Part shown: positions 36,361 through 48,159 of the stretch, one piece after another
How positions within the stretch are numbered: position 1 is the stretch's first letter
How the letters are laid out: each line of letters begins with the position of its first letter
Assembly (NCBI GenBank): GCA_003255025.1
Contig: QANY01009002.1
Span: 498,978-562,977, forward strand
Origin: Datisca glomerata
Lineage: Eukaryota > Streptophyta > Magnoliopsida > Cucurbitales > Datiscaceae
Reading direction: 5' to 3'
Length of the DNA: 64,000 nucleotides
Program-made: the position numbers and the translations under genes
Notes under the pieces: generated by a model
What the model was told of the DNA's origin: nothing
The model's input: only the letters and a program-made list of their open reading frames with translations
Database searches by the model: none

Positions 36361-36699
36361 ATAATTTTAACCAAAATAGTGTTTTTCAAATTATGTTTTC
36401 GGAGAAAAAAAGAACGTCTAATTGTTTTCACTACCTATATGCTTTCTAATGAAAACAAAAGGAGTTCAGGATCATTTTTTTGTTGGTATTTTTCACCGTT
36501 CTTACGCTACAACTTTTTATTTTGAAGCAAGACATTTTGAGACAAATTTGTTCTATATTCAATCAAGATATTTAACTTTCACTTAATGCCAAGAAATTAA
36601 AACGGGAGAATTAACTCAAATATACAAGATCATTATGGTTGATATGAATAGCCCGAGAAAACTAAATGACATGTTTGAACAAAAGCTAACTAATATTAT

Positions 36700-36965
36700 C
36701 CCTAAAAGTAGGCTTAACTGGTTAAGAAGTGAAATCTCTCAACAGATGTCATATATTCGATTCTCCCCGGCTCTTGAATCAACATCTCATAGCTCACTGT
36801 TCAATTACCCTCTAGTCTCATAGCTCACTGTTCAATTACCCTCTAGTCTCATAGCTCACTGTTCAATTAACCTTTAGTTTGGGCTTCAACATAGATGTAG
36901 CGGATGGGCATCCGCGCAATGACGGATAGGTGCAAAGTTCCCTCCTCCTACTGGTTTTTTTACAG
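36700..36965 (+). mobile_element. Candidate tRNA-derived SINE
   Basis: An A-box-like taggcttaactggttaag (36710-36727) is followed at about 36758 by a B-box-like tattcgattctcc. A unique body follows, ending in ggttttttta, the T-run end seen in several plant SINEs. The interior contains a 31-bp tandem triplication (about 36785-36880, tctcatagctcactgttcaa units). Confidence 0.4.
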
Positions 36966-37338
36966 AAAAAAGCTAACGGCATTTCTCCTCAAAGAGAAGT
37001 TCATAACCAAACTCCAACGAAATGTATGAACCATCATTTTATCACTGAGAAACTGTTCTAGGTGCGGCTTCCATGAAAGAGAACTGCAACTATGCATATA
37101 ATATTAATTCTCTGGCTGCAAGAAGTGTGAGAATTGGAGTCTTAACATTTGTTACAAGCCAAGTTGATGGCTCTGATAGGAATTGGAATCGAAGGGACTA
37201 GGAATTTCAATTATATGAATTATATGGTAAAGAAATTAGCCAACCTAAAAATGGCTAGTATATGTTAAAATGGATACAATTGGTCAAATGATATACAAGA
37301 CTCACTGTTAAGCTACAAACAATCAGAGTGTACAATCT

Positions 37339-40300
37339 TCACACCGCGCGCTTCCGCTTTGATCGCTTACTTCTTTTCGGTCGGGTATAATCCGGGATCT
37401 CTTTGCCAACACTGGAAGCCAATGCCGCTTCTAGTTCTCCCTCTTCCTGTCAAGGACTTCTAATTTAGCTTTCCATACCCCAAAATATAAACATACAATG
37501 TCTAACTAATATAGATAAGGATTGAAGGCTTGTTTGAAGTTGAACAATATCAATATTCCCCACATTTTAATCAATCAGATAATAGATCAGTCAGAGCCTA
37601 TGAAGGAGACCAACAACGGTTTCCCAATCAGAATGAAATCAAAGTGCATTCTAAAACTTTCTTGAATCCCTAACCCAGATGTTATGCCTTCAGTTTGACA
37701 ATTTCTCCTTACTTTAAGAGAATTACCTTTCTAACAGAAGCATTCATATGATTCTGGACCAAGTTGGTTATATTGATCATTATGACCATTGAATGAAAAT
37801 AGAAAGAGTAGCATAAAATTAATTTTCTTCTAATAATAGGATGAAAGACATCCATTTGAATAGGTGGTTGGGTCCCTCATATGGGTATCGTTCATTAAGT
37901 AAATTCTTCGATATGTATGCAAACCGTCACACACATATTCAAATTCAACCTTCTGACTGTAACTAAATGCTCCTATGCTGTCAAGACTTCTATTTCCTCG
38001 ACTTCTTGTCGTCATCAATTCAGTTTCAGAAATAGAAGGTAAACAGTCAAATGTGTAAACAAGTATAAACCTTCCAGTCCATTTATGCCACAAGATATAC
38101 TTCACTACAAGCTGAAGGTCCATGCCACTGGCTCTTTCATTAGTAACAGTCAACCAAGCTGGTGTTCATTCATATGCTTTTCACATTAAGTCGAGCACAG
38201 GAAAAATATTACTACTTGGGCATAAGAGTATCAAAATTATTAGATAGTAGATGTTTTCTAACAAACTGCAAGTTTTCTAGGATTTCATTTCGCAAAGTTT
38301 ACCTTTTCCTTAGGGTCTTCATCTGAACCATCTTCTGAATCCGATTCGGAAGCCAGAGTTTGAGCTTCTTCTTCCCGTAATGCCTTTGGCGACATTTTCT
38401 TCTTCTCTTCTTCCCTTAACTGTCTAAACCTGTTTAACTTTCATGCCAGTATAAGAGGTTTTAAAAGCATAATAGGTCAAGATGTATTATTTATTATTGG
38501 TAAGAAAACTGACTTATCACCAGGCCGTACTGACTCAGCTGTTCGTTTCGCACGTCCTGCTGTTATGATTCCACTGGCATCCTCATTGACAACAGGCTTC
38601 GCACCTCCTAGTTTCCGTAACCATACTTGCTGTGCCGTGCTGAGAACATTATTTGTGAACCTGAAATCAATGCTACATGCGCTCGTTAACGCATCAAATA
38701 ATTTGCTTTATATCTGTGTATTATATCTGAGGTCCACACAATACATAGCATCATGTTTCACTCATCGAAATTGGTATGACGGTGTAATAGAAACAATTAA
38801 CTGCCTTCAATTTGCAAATAAGAAACCAACCAGTAAATTGATAATCCCGATGGAACGGACAAAGAGAAGTAACCAATCATGAGTGGAAGAAACTTGAAAA
38901 CAAGAAGAGTGTTCTTCTGAGCAGGATCATCGGTCTGGAAAAAGAAGACAGTTAACGGTTTGGATTGCTTAGGAAGAAAACTGAAACCATGAAGCAGACA
39001 GTTAATACACTGAAGTTAATTTTCACCTGCGGAGGTTTCATGATTTCCATTGACACGTACTGAGAGACAACAAGAAGGACAGGTAAAACAAGGTATGCCA
39101 AAGTATCAGACCAGCCAAGTGGTGGATGACCGTCCTGCAAATGAAATTATCATAGAATTAGGGGCAAATGATTCTATTCATGCATGTTGTCAATTCTCAA
39201 ATTTTTTGTCTTCAATTTCTCTTCAAGAGTAGGGCACCGATTTAATTGGGCCCACCATAAACATGTCCCAGTCATTAACAAACAAACGAAAGCAAAATCC
39301 AGTAAATGCGAAGTCAGCCATCAATTGCTCAAAAATTAACATTTTAAGACATTTCAAATCAGGAATGATTGTTGTGAACCGTAAATCCTGTCATCCGCAT
39401 ATCCAGACAGCTAGCACCCAAAACTTTTTACCTTCCCATTCTAGATTCTCTTAATCTAGTACACTCTCGTCATTTTCAGAGTTTCAATCACCAAATATAG
39501 ATCCATAAGCATGTGGCATTCCATATGAACAAAGAGCTAATCATTTCACGATCAAGTGGGCGACATTCAGATTTATTAAGTTAGACGTCAAATGATCAGC
39601 ATTGGGCATAGATATTCCATTATCGTGGAAGTTGGCGTAGAGGACATAATATTCAACACTCAACCAAGTTTTTTTTCCCTCATCACAACATTGAACAGAG
39701 ATTAAAAAAAAAAGAATTTAAAATGTTGGCTTGCTAATAAAAAGGTGAAGCACCAATACCACTAAAGGGAACAACCAGGAAACTCCAGAACCACTTTGTC
39801 GAGCAGCAATTGTGGTTGGGCCTCCAAGAGAAGGGATCCAAAAGAAACCTTCTGTGAACAATCCCTTCAAGAAAAAATAGTTCATGAGTAGAAATGATCA
39901 ACATGTTCCGCATCCAAAATGTAAATTCTCTTCAAAATAGACACTACTTCAAACAACTAATTACCTCATTCGCCACATTTGAAAGAGCTTGATATAGTCC
40001 TATCCAGACTGGTATAGTTGCCAAAGTCGGGAGACAACCTATAGAAAAAAGGATTATGACATGCTTGAGCAACAGACGGCATTGGATTCATTTAGTAATG
40101 AAATAAAATGACGAAAGAGCTTGATATAGTCCTATCCAGACTGGTATAGTTGCCAAAGTTGGGAGACAACCTATAGAAAAAAGGATTATGACATGCTTGA
40201 GCAACAGACGGCATTGCATTGATTTAGTAATGAAATAAAATGACGACAGAGATGTCTGTCAGTAGTACACCTCCCCCCCCCCNNCCCCCCCCCCCCCCCC

Positions 40301-41713
40301 AAAAAAAAAAAAAACAAGGGGAAAAATTACATTATAGAGATAGATTCTGGAAAATAACAAAGAGAACTATAAGCCCCCCAAATAAAAGTCTCAAATATTA
40401 TGGGAGGAGAATAGATCAAAAGATTTCCTTTGATGTGCACAAAACTAATTACCAATTTATTCGATTCTTAAACATTTGCAATTTTGAATGATCATGAACA
40501 TAAACGAAGAGATTAGTTATATTACCTGCCAACGGATTGACACCAGCCTGCCTATAAAGTCGTGATGTCTCGAGTTGTATTCTTTCCTTAAAGAGAATAA
40601 GAAATGACGAGAAAGAAAAGAACCAACTTAACAGTTTGAAAACACGAGAAAAGATGAACAGAAATATGCTCAATCTCATACTCAAAAGCGTGACAAAATT
40701 CGAAGAATGGGAAACGGGTCTCACCTGATTTCCGGCGTATCTTTGTTGGATGGCTTTAATCTTTGGTTGGAGATTTTGCATGGCCAATGTAGATTCCACC
40801 TTTTTGACCGAAAAAAGGAGCTCGTTATTGTGTCTCAGATGACAATACAATAGAAGGTCATTAACGCAAATCGAACTGTCAACTACAAAACAATCTCAAC
40901 AGCTACCTGTTGCTTCGTGAGAGGCAACGTTGCGATTTTAACAAGAACGGTCAGCAATATAATTGCAAATCCGTAGGCATATGGCACGTGAACGGCGGTA
41001 AGTCCATCCTTCAACACCTGATACAGTTAAATCGATATCATCAAAACACCTTTGCCTTATATATATATCCATCTGAAACGCCAAGTCGAAAACCCCCCAA
41101 AGTATATTCAAATGATGGAGTGAACCTATTCAAAGTGCTATAAAGCAGGGAATCCTACAGATAGAAAACCTCAATTCTTAACACAAATCCCGGTTAATGT
41201 AAACTACATATCTATACTATATATTTGATCTTTCGAACATTCAGTTTATCAATCAAAAATATAAAATAGTGAAATTACTGACTAAGATGTTCAACAAAGA
41301 GAGTGACACGGTCACAAAAGCGTTTCCGGAGCTCTAAGCACAATCATGTAAGTTTAATAGAAAGAATATTTTACCTTGAGAACGAATTCCATACCGTCGG
41401 AGATAAATCCGAACCATCCACCACTTTTCTGCGGTAAGGCGTCGGTGGAAGTGGAGGCTGTGCCGCCGGTGACAGTCGAGTCTACCGCGACCGCTGCGTC
41501 AGCGAGGGTATAAAGCAGGCCTTCGGCTCTGCTAAAAATTGCTTCGAAATCAAAGGAAGAATTGAAGGAATGAATAGGAGGAATCTCATGGAGGCTGAAC
41601 TTGACTCTGGTGGAGACGAGTGGACGGCGAGGGAAGGAGTGGTGACCACGGCGAGAAAGAGATGGGAGTGGAGCGCCTATGAAGGCTGGAGAAGAAATCA
41701 GAATTTTCGCCAT
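37339..41713 (-). CDS. ALB3: ALBINO3, chloroplast thylakoid membrane insertase (Oxa1/YidC/Alb3 family), 11 exons
   Basis: Exons on the minus strand: 41713-41375, 41017-40907, 40799-40725, 40586-40526, 40038-39965, 39864-39760, 39134-39027, 38934-38831, 38660-38514, 38429-38303, 37446-37339. All introns are GT-AG, and the exons join in frame to 452 residues, close to the ~460 of Arabidopsis ALB3. Residues 1-~55 are a Ser/Arg-rich transit peptide. Family blocks are KSGGWFGFISDGMEFVLK, VPYAYGFAIILLTVLVK, MQNLQPKIKAIQQRYAGNQ, QAGVNPLAGCLPTLATIPVW, FFWIPSLGGPT, LVLPVLLVVSQYVSMEIMKP and VPSGLSIYWFTNNVLSTAQQ. Five membrane segments are expected. The stromal tail is acidic, then basic (RPKRSKRSKRKRAV), the region known to bind cpSRP43. 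The protein inserts light-harvesting proteins with cpSRP and FtsY. No stop or shift seen; probably functional. Intron 4 holds a partial exon 5 duplicate and an N gap. Confidence 0.95.
39981..40244. repeat. 132-bp tandem duplication covering most of ALB3 exon 5
   Basis: Units 39981-40112 and 40113-40244 are nearly identical (for example aaagtcggg against aaagttggg). Unit 1 contains 58 of the 74 bp of exon 5 plus its acceptor and 74 bp of intron 4. Unit 2, earlier in the transcript, therefore has an acceptor and 58 bp of exon sequence but lacks the real donor. Confidence 0.95.
40273..40314. other. Poly-C/poly-A run with a 2-base assembly gap
   Basis: A C run (40273-40300) is interrupted by NN at 40283-40284 and followed by 14 A. 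It lies within ALB3 intron 4, so it does not affect coding sequence. Confidence 0.9.
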
Positions 41714-41880
41714 GGAGGAAGTAAGCTTAATTAGGTGAAATTGAAGTTCAGCTTCTCATGAGCAAAGACAAGAGAAAGGGACGCAGAGGATGGATGAGGA
41801 GGGGATGGCAGTGGAGGAGAGAGAAGAGTGTTGGGGGAGGAGTATGAGGAAATTTCCGATTTATCCGTATGTTCTCTTAA
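41714..41880 (-). promoter_or_regulatory. ALB3 5' untranslated region and proximal promoter
   Basis: Upstream of the ALB3 ATG. A CT-rich segment on the coding strand (gag-rich on +, 41770-41850) suggests a pyrimidine-rich leader, common in chloroplast-protein genes. No clear TATA box was identified. Confidence 0.35.
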
Positions 41881-44216
41881 ATAAATAATACAGATAACTC
41901 TAAGCGAGCTTTTTCTAAGTAGTTTAGTTTAGCCTAAATGCCTAATGAAGGAAAACCATGTGTAACTGATGGCAGTTTGTTTTCAGTTTTTCGTTTATTT
42001 TTTAACACCGTTCATATTTATTTCAATGATTATTATAAAATTATTTAATCTAATAAAATAATAATTTCACATTTTTTTTTCATTTTTTTTTATAAAAATT
42101 CGTTTTATCAAATAATTTTTTCATCTTACAACACATTTATATATTTTTCAAAATAATTTTTACTTTTCTAAATCTACATAAAAATATCATTATTTGTTTT
42201 AATTATTCCTACTTGATTTCGATATTTTATTTTTTTCGAGACCAAAATCTCACAAAAGTGATATAAAATATCATGATCCTGGTGGAACCGAAATGGTCTT
42301 GATACCAATTTTTGAGATTTTTTTCGCCCCTTCCGACTCGTTCACTAACTCGTCTTGGGATCGTCTCGTAACATTAAGATATGCACGTTAATGAGAATGA
42401 ATGAAATAAAATATTAAGTTTGAATTAAGGATAGATAAACTCTCCATATATAGAAAATATAAAATCTAAATTATTAGAATACATGTTAATAACATCAACT
42501 ATTTTTTTGAAATTAAAATTAGTTTCTTCCCTAAAATAAATATTATTCATAAGCTATCAATATTTTAAAAATACTAAATTTATAAAGGATAATATAATTA
42601 AATTATTTACCAAAACGTCTCATTTTTTGTGTGGAGGATCAGACCGAGGGACGAAACCACGAATTGGGGTGTCCCTCAATCATTTATATGCAGTTTTAGA
42701 TTGTATTTAACCAAAATTTTAAAAACAATTACATCATTGTTATGTTTGTTCTTATGGCAGAACTAAAATATTTTGCCCATTGCTGCCGGAGTGAAAAGAT
42801 ATTGATAACCATGGTATACATATCTGCTGAAGAAAAGTACATGTAACGGGAAAACTATTATGTATTATTAAATCTTTTAATGTGTTAATTTAAATGGCGG
42901 TTATTTATATCAGAATTATTTTTATATATAAAAGAGAAAAATTGTATGATAATTAATTTACGATATCAATGAAAATTTAATCAAATACGGTATGAATTAT
43001 TAAGATTTTTTAGTAGTTGCTAATAAAGAATATGTATATAATTTTGCTATGTAATTTTGAATAATTTGTCAATGAATTTATTTGTACGGTGTAAGTAAAA
43101 AATTATTTTAATTTTTGGCGTCGTAAGAGAAAAATAGTTGATTTAATTTTATTGATGGGTTAATAAAATAGTTAATTGATTAGTACGTAAAATAATGTAT
43201 ATATATAAATAAGACATAATGTATATTAGAATCTATAAATAATCATTGACAACAAATTAAAAATTGATACAAAACTATAAATAATAAATAATTTTATTAT
43301 TTTAATATAATTTATTACATTTTTATGCACAACTTTACCTAAATATTCTACATACGAAACAAGCAAATCATAATTTTCAATAACTTTTTTTACTTAATCA
43401 TGCGTTACCAAACATGATAATCTTAATATATTGTCATCTAACTTTACCACTTAAATTTTTTCAGCAACTTAACTTTCTCAACATTCTTATTTAACCTGTA
43501 TCAAACAGCTCCTAAGAGTAACTTTTGGTTGTCCTTTTGCAATAGTCTTCAAAGTCGAAGACATTTTTTTGTTATGAAACCGAATTTTTTTGTTGAACTC
43601 TCAAAAATATTTATCAAACTATTTTAATGTATTATAGAATTCTATGATTTCAATATCTAAAGAAAAGTCAATGGCATTGAAGAATTTTTCACCGTGGATA
43701 TGGAAAGTTATATGTTATTTATGAGTTATTCATACGATGACTTCTGTGTTATACATACGATGACTTTTGGCTTAATCAGTCGGGACTTGTAGTGTGGATG
43801 ACTTAAGGCAATAGTGCCTGACAGGTTTACTTGTATTTTATGTTCAATTTTTATTATTTTAATATATTATGTAGCATTAGTTATTTTTGTTGTTTATATG
43901 ATATTTTAAGATTCGGAATTTATAACTAAAGTACATATATGAATATACGACTCAGCTTGATTTCTATAATTATTTTCTAAACTTTAAGTATTGGCTTATT
44001 TAGGGAAGTTGTCCATTTTTGAAATATAAATAAAAGAATGACTTAAAAAAGTTATATTTGTAAGAATGATAATTTTTTACTGTAATTTTTTTTTATAAAA
44101 TTATAAAATTTTATGTACTGATATATTGTGATGTATTTTTATATATCATAATATAAAAGTATGATGTACTTTTATATCATACTATGATATATTTTTATAT
44201 ACCATAATATATTTTT
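41881..44216. other. AT-rich intergenic sequence
   Basis: No supportable gene. A possible transposon end (gtatcaaacagctcctaag, 43500-43518) resembles Tourist-like terminal repeats, but its partner was not found. Confidence 0.5.
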
Positions 44217-46012
44217 ATCTACTCGCGGTCCGAAGTTATCGTCAAAACATATCTTTTCATTTTCTTATGTCTGTCTGTGGTGTGTTTCACTTCTCTCTCG
44301 CTCGGGTCCCTCTTTCTCCTCTTTGGAGCTTTGATCTCTCTGAAATTTCTTCCATTCTTCCCCCATTCTGGTAATTTCAGCTTATAGATTGCGTGTTCAC
44401 AAGTCTTCTCAGTTAACGTCATCTACTCACGGTCTGAAGTTATCATCAAAATTAATCTCCTCCTTCTCTTCGGTATGTCTATGGTGTGTCTCACCTCTCT
44501 CTCGCTTGATTCCCTCTTTCTCCTCTTTGGAGCTTCAATCCCTCAGAAATCACTTCCACTTCGTTTCTTCTTCCATTCTAGCAATTTCAACTTATAGATC
44601 ATGTGTTCACAAACCTTCTCAGTTATCGTCAGAATTTGTCTCACCATTTTCTTTCGTCTGTCTGTAGTGTGCTTCACCACTTTCTTGCTTGATTCCCTCT
44701 TTCTCCTCTTTGGTGCTCTAATCTCTCCGAAATCTCTTCCATTCCACTTATTCCCCTATTTTAGCAATTCCAGCTTATAGATTGTGTTCACAAGCCTTCT
44801 CAATTAATGCCATCTACTCATGGTCTGAAGTTACCGTCAAAATCCTTCTCCTCATTCTCTTCTATTTGTCTATTGTGTGCGTCACCTTGATCTTGCTCGA
44901 TTCCCTCTTTCTCCTATTTGGAGATTCTATCCCTCTGAAATCTCTTCCACTATGTTTCTTCCCCATTCTGGCAATTTCAGCTTATAGATCGTGTGTTCAC
45001 AAGCCTTCTCAGTTAACGCCATCTACTCACGGTATGAAGTTATTGTCATAAGTTATCTTCCCCTTCTCTTTTGTCTGTGTGTGGTGTGCTTCACCTCTCT
45101 CTAGCTCGATTCCGTCTTTCTCCTCTTTGGAGCTTCGATCTCTCCAACATCTCTTCATCTCTATTTCTTCCCCCATTCTGGCAATTTCAACTTATAGATC
45201 GCGTGTTCACAAGCCTTCTCTGTTAACGCCATATACTCACGGGTCTGAAGTTATTGTCAAAATATGTCTCATCCCTCTCTTCTGTATGTCTGTGGCATGC
45301 TTCACCTCTATCTCGTTGGATTCCCTCTTTCTCCTCTTTGGAGCTTTTATCTCTTTGAAATCTCTTCCCCCATTCTGACAATTTCAGCTTATAGATCGCA
45401 TGTTCACAAGCCTTCTCAGTTAACGCCATCTACTCACGGTTCAAAGTTATCGTCGAAATCCATCTCCTCTTTCTCTTCTGTCTGTCTGTGGTGTGCTTCA
45501 CCTCTCTCTCGCTCGACCCCTCTTTCCCCTCTTTGCAGCTTCTATCTCTCTGAAATATCTTCCACTTTGTTTCTTCCACCATTCTGGCAATTTCAGCTTA
45601 TAGATCACGTGTTCGCAAGCCTTCTCAGTTAACGTCATCTACTCCTGGTCTGAAGTTATCGTCAAAATCCGCCTCCTCCTTCTCTTATGTCTGTCTGTGG
45701 TGTACTTCACCTCTCTCTCTCTCGCTTGATTCCCTTTTCTCCTCTTTGGAGCTTCGATCTCTCCAAAATTTCTTCAACTCTATTTCTTTCCCCATTCTGG
45801 CAATTTCAACTTATAGATCGCGTGTTCATAAGCCTTCTCAGTTTACGCCACCTACTCATAGTCTGAAGTTAACATCAAAATCTGTCTCATCCTTCTCTTA
45901 TGTCTGTATGTGTGTGTTTCACCTTTCTCTTGTTCGATTTCCTCTTTCTCTTCTTTGGAGCTTCGATCGCATGTTAACAAGCATTCTTAGTTAATGTTGT
46001 ATCCACTCTCGG
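44217..46012. repeat. Satellite-like tandem array of ~205-bp CT-rich units (about 9 copies)
   Basis: Unit starts (atctactcacggtctgaagt) lie near 44217, 44421, 44618 (start deleted), 44812, 45021, 45231, 45428, 45637 and 45850, a spacing of about 194-213 bp. Each unit contains ctcctctttggagcttcgat, ccattctggcaatttcagct, tatagatcgcgtgttcacaa and gccttctcagttaacgcc. Open frames run through units on both strands. The minus strand gives near-identical peptides beginning MALTEK-CEHAIYKLKL, but nothing suggests a gene. Confidence 0.9.
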
Positions 46013-46797
46013 CCTCGTTGATTCTCACTACTACTGTTTCCGCCATTGTTGCCGGCCAAAACTTTGTTATTATTACTTCTTCTACTACCATTGTTTCGAC
46101 TAACAAAAATTTTATTATTACTATTATTGTTGTTATTGGTACTGTAGTTGCTCTAACTCTTAAGCTCTTGGAATTCAAATCCCAATATTGAAACGTGGAG
46201 GATATTTTGCTCTAGCCACTGAAACTTCCTTGACAAGAAGTGGAGATTTGGATTTGAGGCTTGGGACTCGGGTGCGAGTGGAAGAGATTTGGGATTTTAG
46301 GTCTAGTAATTGAATTGTTGCAGCTGCAAGAAGAGAAATGGTTGCTACTGCTATTAATATAAGACTAAAATTGACTATAATGATAAAATTATTTTTTTAG
46401 GGCTAATTACTAAAATCGTTAAAAACAGACCATTCACTATAATTTCTTTTTTGTATTTGTGCGCTAATGAACAAACTTTAATGTCTAATTATCTAAGAAT
46501 CAATAGATTGTTAGTAGGCTGTTTTTAATTTTCCTTGCACGTTACTAATATTCTGCTACATCAAGTTATAATTAGTTATAGCTCTTTGATCGGTGAGATC
46601 TAGGTTGCCTGATCGTTCATGTACAATGCGTCACGGTGCCAAATGCATATCTAGTTTACAAAGTTGTAAGTTTTTTTTATAGAAAAAGTCTACTAAGTTG
46701 TACGTGGACAATAAGTAAATCAGTAAATAATGCACGTGTTGTAATCTTACATGTACACTTACATTGTTCATTAGGAAAATGATTCTATAGTGCACAC
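46013..46797. other. No gene recognised
   Basis: Positions 46013-46191 contain trinucleotide-rich sequence (tta/ttg runs) giving hydrophobic or Asn-rich frames. The remainder is AT-rich. Confidence 0.45.
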
Positions 46798-47581
46798 GGG
46801 CGTTTGGCACAGTTAAATTTGTAGGTTGTGATTTATTTAAGTTTAGTTTTAATCTATAAGTTAAATTGTATTTGTCATAATTTATTTTATTTAACTTTAA
46901 GCTATAACTTATGTCAAATTGATGTTTAGTAAATAAGTTAATAATTACATTATTTTAATTAAAATTAGTTTCATATCTCTCTAAATAATATATTATGCAT
47001 TAACTCTGTAACAAATTAGTTTCATATCTATATATTTTCAAATCATTAATCTAATTATTAACTCTGTAACAAATTGATGTCAGGGCCGGTGTTGGTCAGG
47101 CTGGGGACAGAGTCGAGGTTGGTGCCGGTGCCGTGGTCAGATCGGGTCAGGTCAGGACCGCGCCGGGGTCGGGTCGGGGTCAGGCCAGGTCGGAGCGAGT
47201 GGGGGTCGGGGATGGGGTCGGGGTCGGGGCCGGTGCCACGGCAGGGGTCGGGGTTGGGTCGGTCCGGGTCAGTAATGAATGATTAATAAATAAATTTTCT
47301 TGAAGAATAGAAGTATGTTCATGTAATTTTTTGGAAAGAATAGGGGTAATTTTAGTGATGTGAAAAAATTAAAGAATTTTAAGTGAAAAAGTTACATCAA
47401 TTTAACTTAAAGCTTATTAACTTTTTAACTTAAATAACTGCTAACTTATTTGAATAAGTTGTGCCAAACATCTTTTTAAAAATAAGTTATCTCTATAAAA
47501 TGAGTTGAATAAATTGCCAAACACTCTCTTAAAATTAAGTTATCTCTATAAAATGAGTTGAATAAACTGTACCAAACACCC
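46798..47581. mobile_element. Non-autonomous DNA element with GC-rich hexamer core (copy B)
   Basis: Terminal inverted repeats: left gggcgtttggcacagtt; right, reverse-complemented, gggtgtttggtacagttt. The AT-rich arms flank a core (47082-47272) of (GGTCGG)n and (GGGTC)n variants. The 3' end is repeated in tandem three times with decay (about 47440-47581, each ending ccaaacaNcNctc). No transposase. A clear target duplication was not identified. Confidence 0.65.
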
Positions 47582-48159
47582 TCTTAAAATTAAAAGAATT
47601 TTGCATTGTACTTTAAAAAATTGTAATTAAGCAAATTTTCAAGCATAAGTTGTTTAACTAACATATATAGCACAATAATATTAGCATGTGTTTCTTCATT
47701 CAACCTATTTACTATATATATTTTAGTGATTTTCACGTTTACTTAAATTCATCAAACTTTTTAGTTCGATTAAATATTAAATTTGTGCGGTACAATTTTT
47801 TTAAACGACTTTAGAAAGATAATTAATTGATTTTGTTTAAGGTTGAGACGCGTACAAAAGCTAAGTTTAACAGTTTAATTTGTTTTAGAGATAGCTTCAT
47901 TACGAAAATTCAAAATGCAGCGACTAGCTCCCTAACAAAACGGTGAATGTGTATGATGATAGAAAAACCAAAGTGCAAAGTATCTTCACATTTAACAAAA
48001 CTGAAAAGAGTTTAAGGATCATGATTTGCAGAAAATTAGTGTTTGAAAATTCAATTCTAATCTTAAAAATGCATTAGAAAAATCTCATAACCATTTCCTA
48101 ATCCTCTCTCTCTAACAGCGCTAAAACCAATGACATGAAACTTGATCATTATCCAATCA
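47582..48159. other. No gene recognised
   Basis: AT-rich flank between the hexamer-core element and the second copia element. Confidence 0.45.

Noticed and set aside
38565..39454. Plus-strand frames opposite ALB3 exons 7-9
   Set aside because: They are antisense shadows of spliced ALB3 exons on the minus strand.
41881..44216. Possible MITE with end gtatcaaacagctcctaag at 43500
   Set aside because: No partner terminus or target duplication could be located.
44219..45994. Ser/Leu-rich plus-strand and basic minus-strand frames of 60-120 codons
   Set aside because: They repeat with the 205-bp array and differ by frameshift between units. There is no start, splice or conservation evidence beyond the repeat.
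45987..46191. Hydrophobic + frame and Asn-rich minus frame
   Set aside because: They come from trinucleotide-rich sequence. No known domain and no gene context.
46793..47584. TTA/TAA target duplication for copy B
   Set aside because: The left flank is cac and the right flank tctt. No match, probably because of the repeated 3' end.
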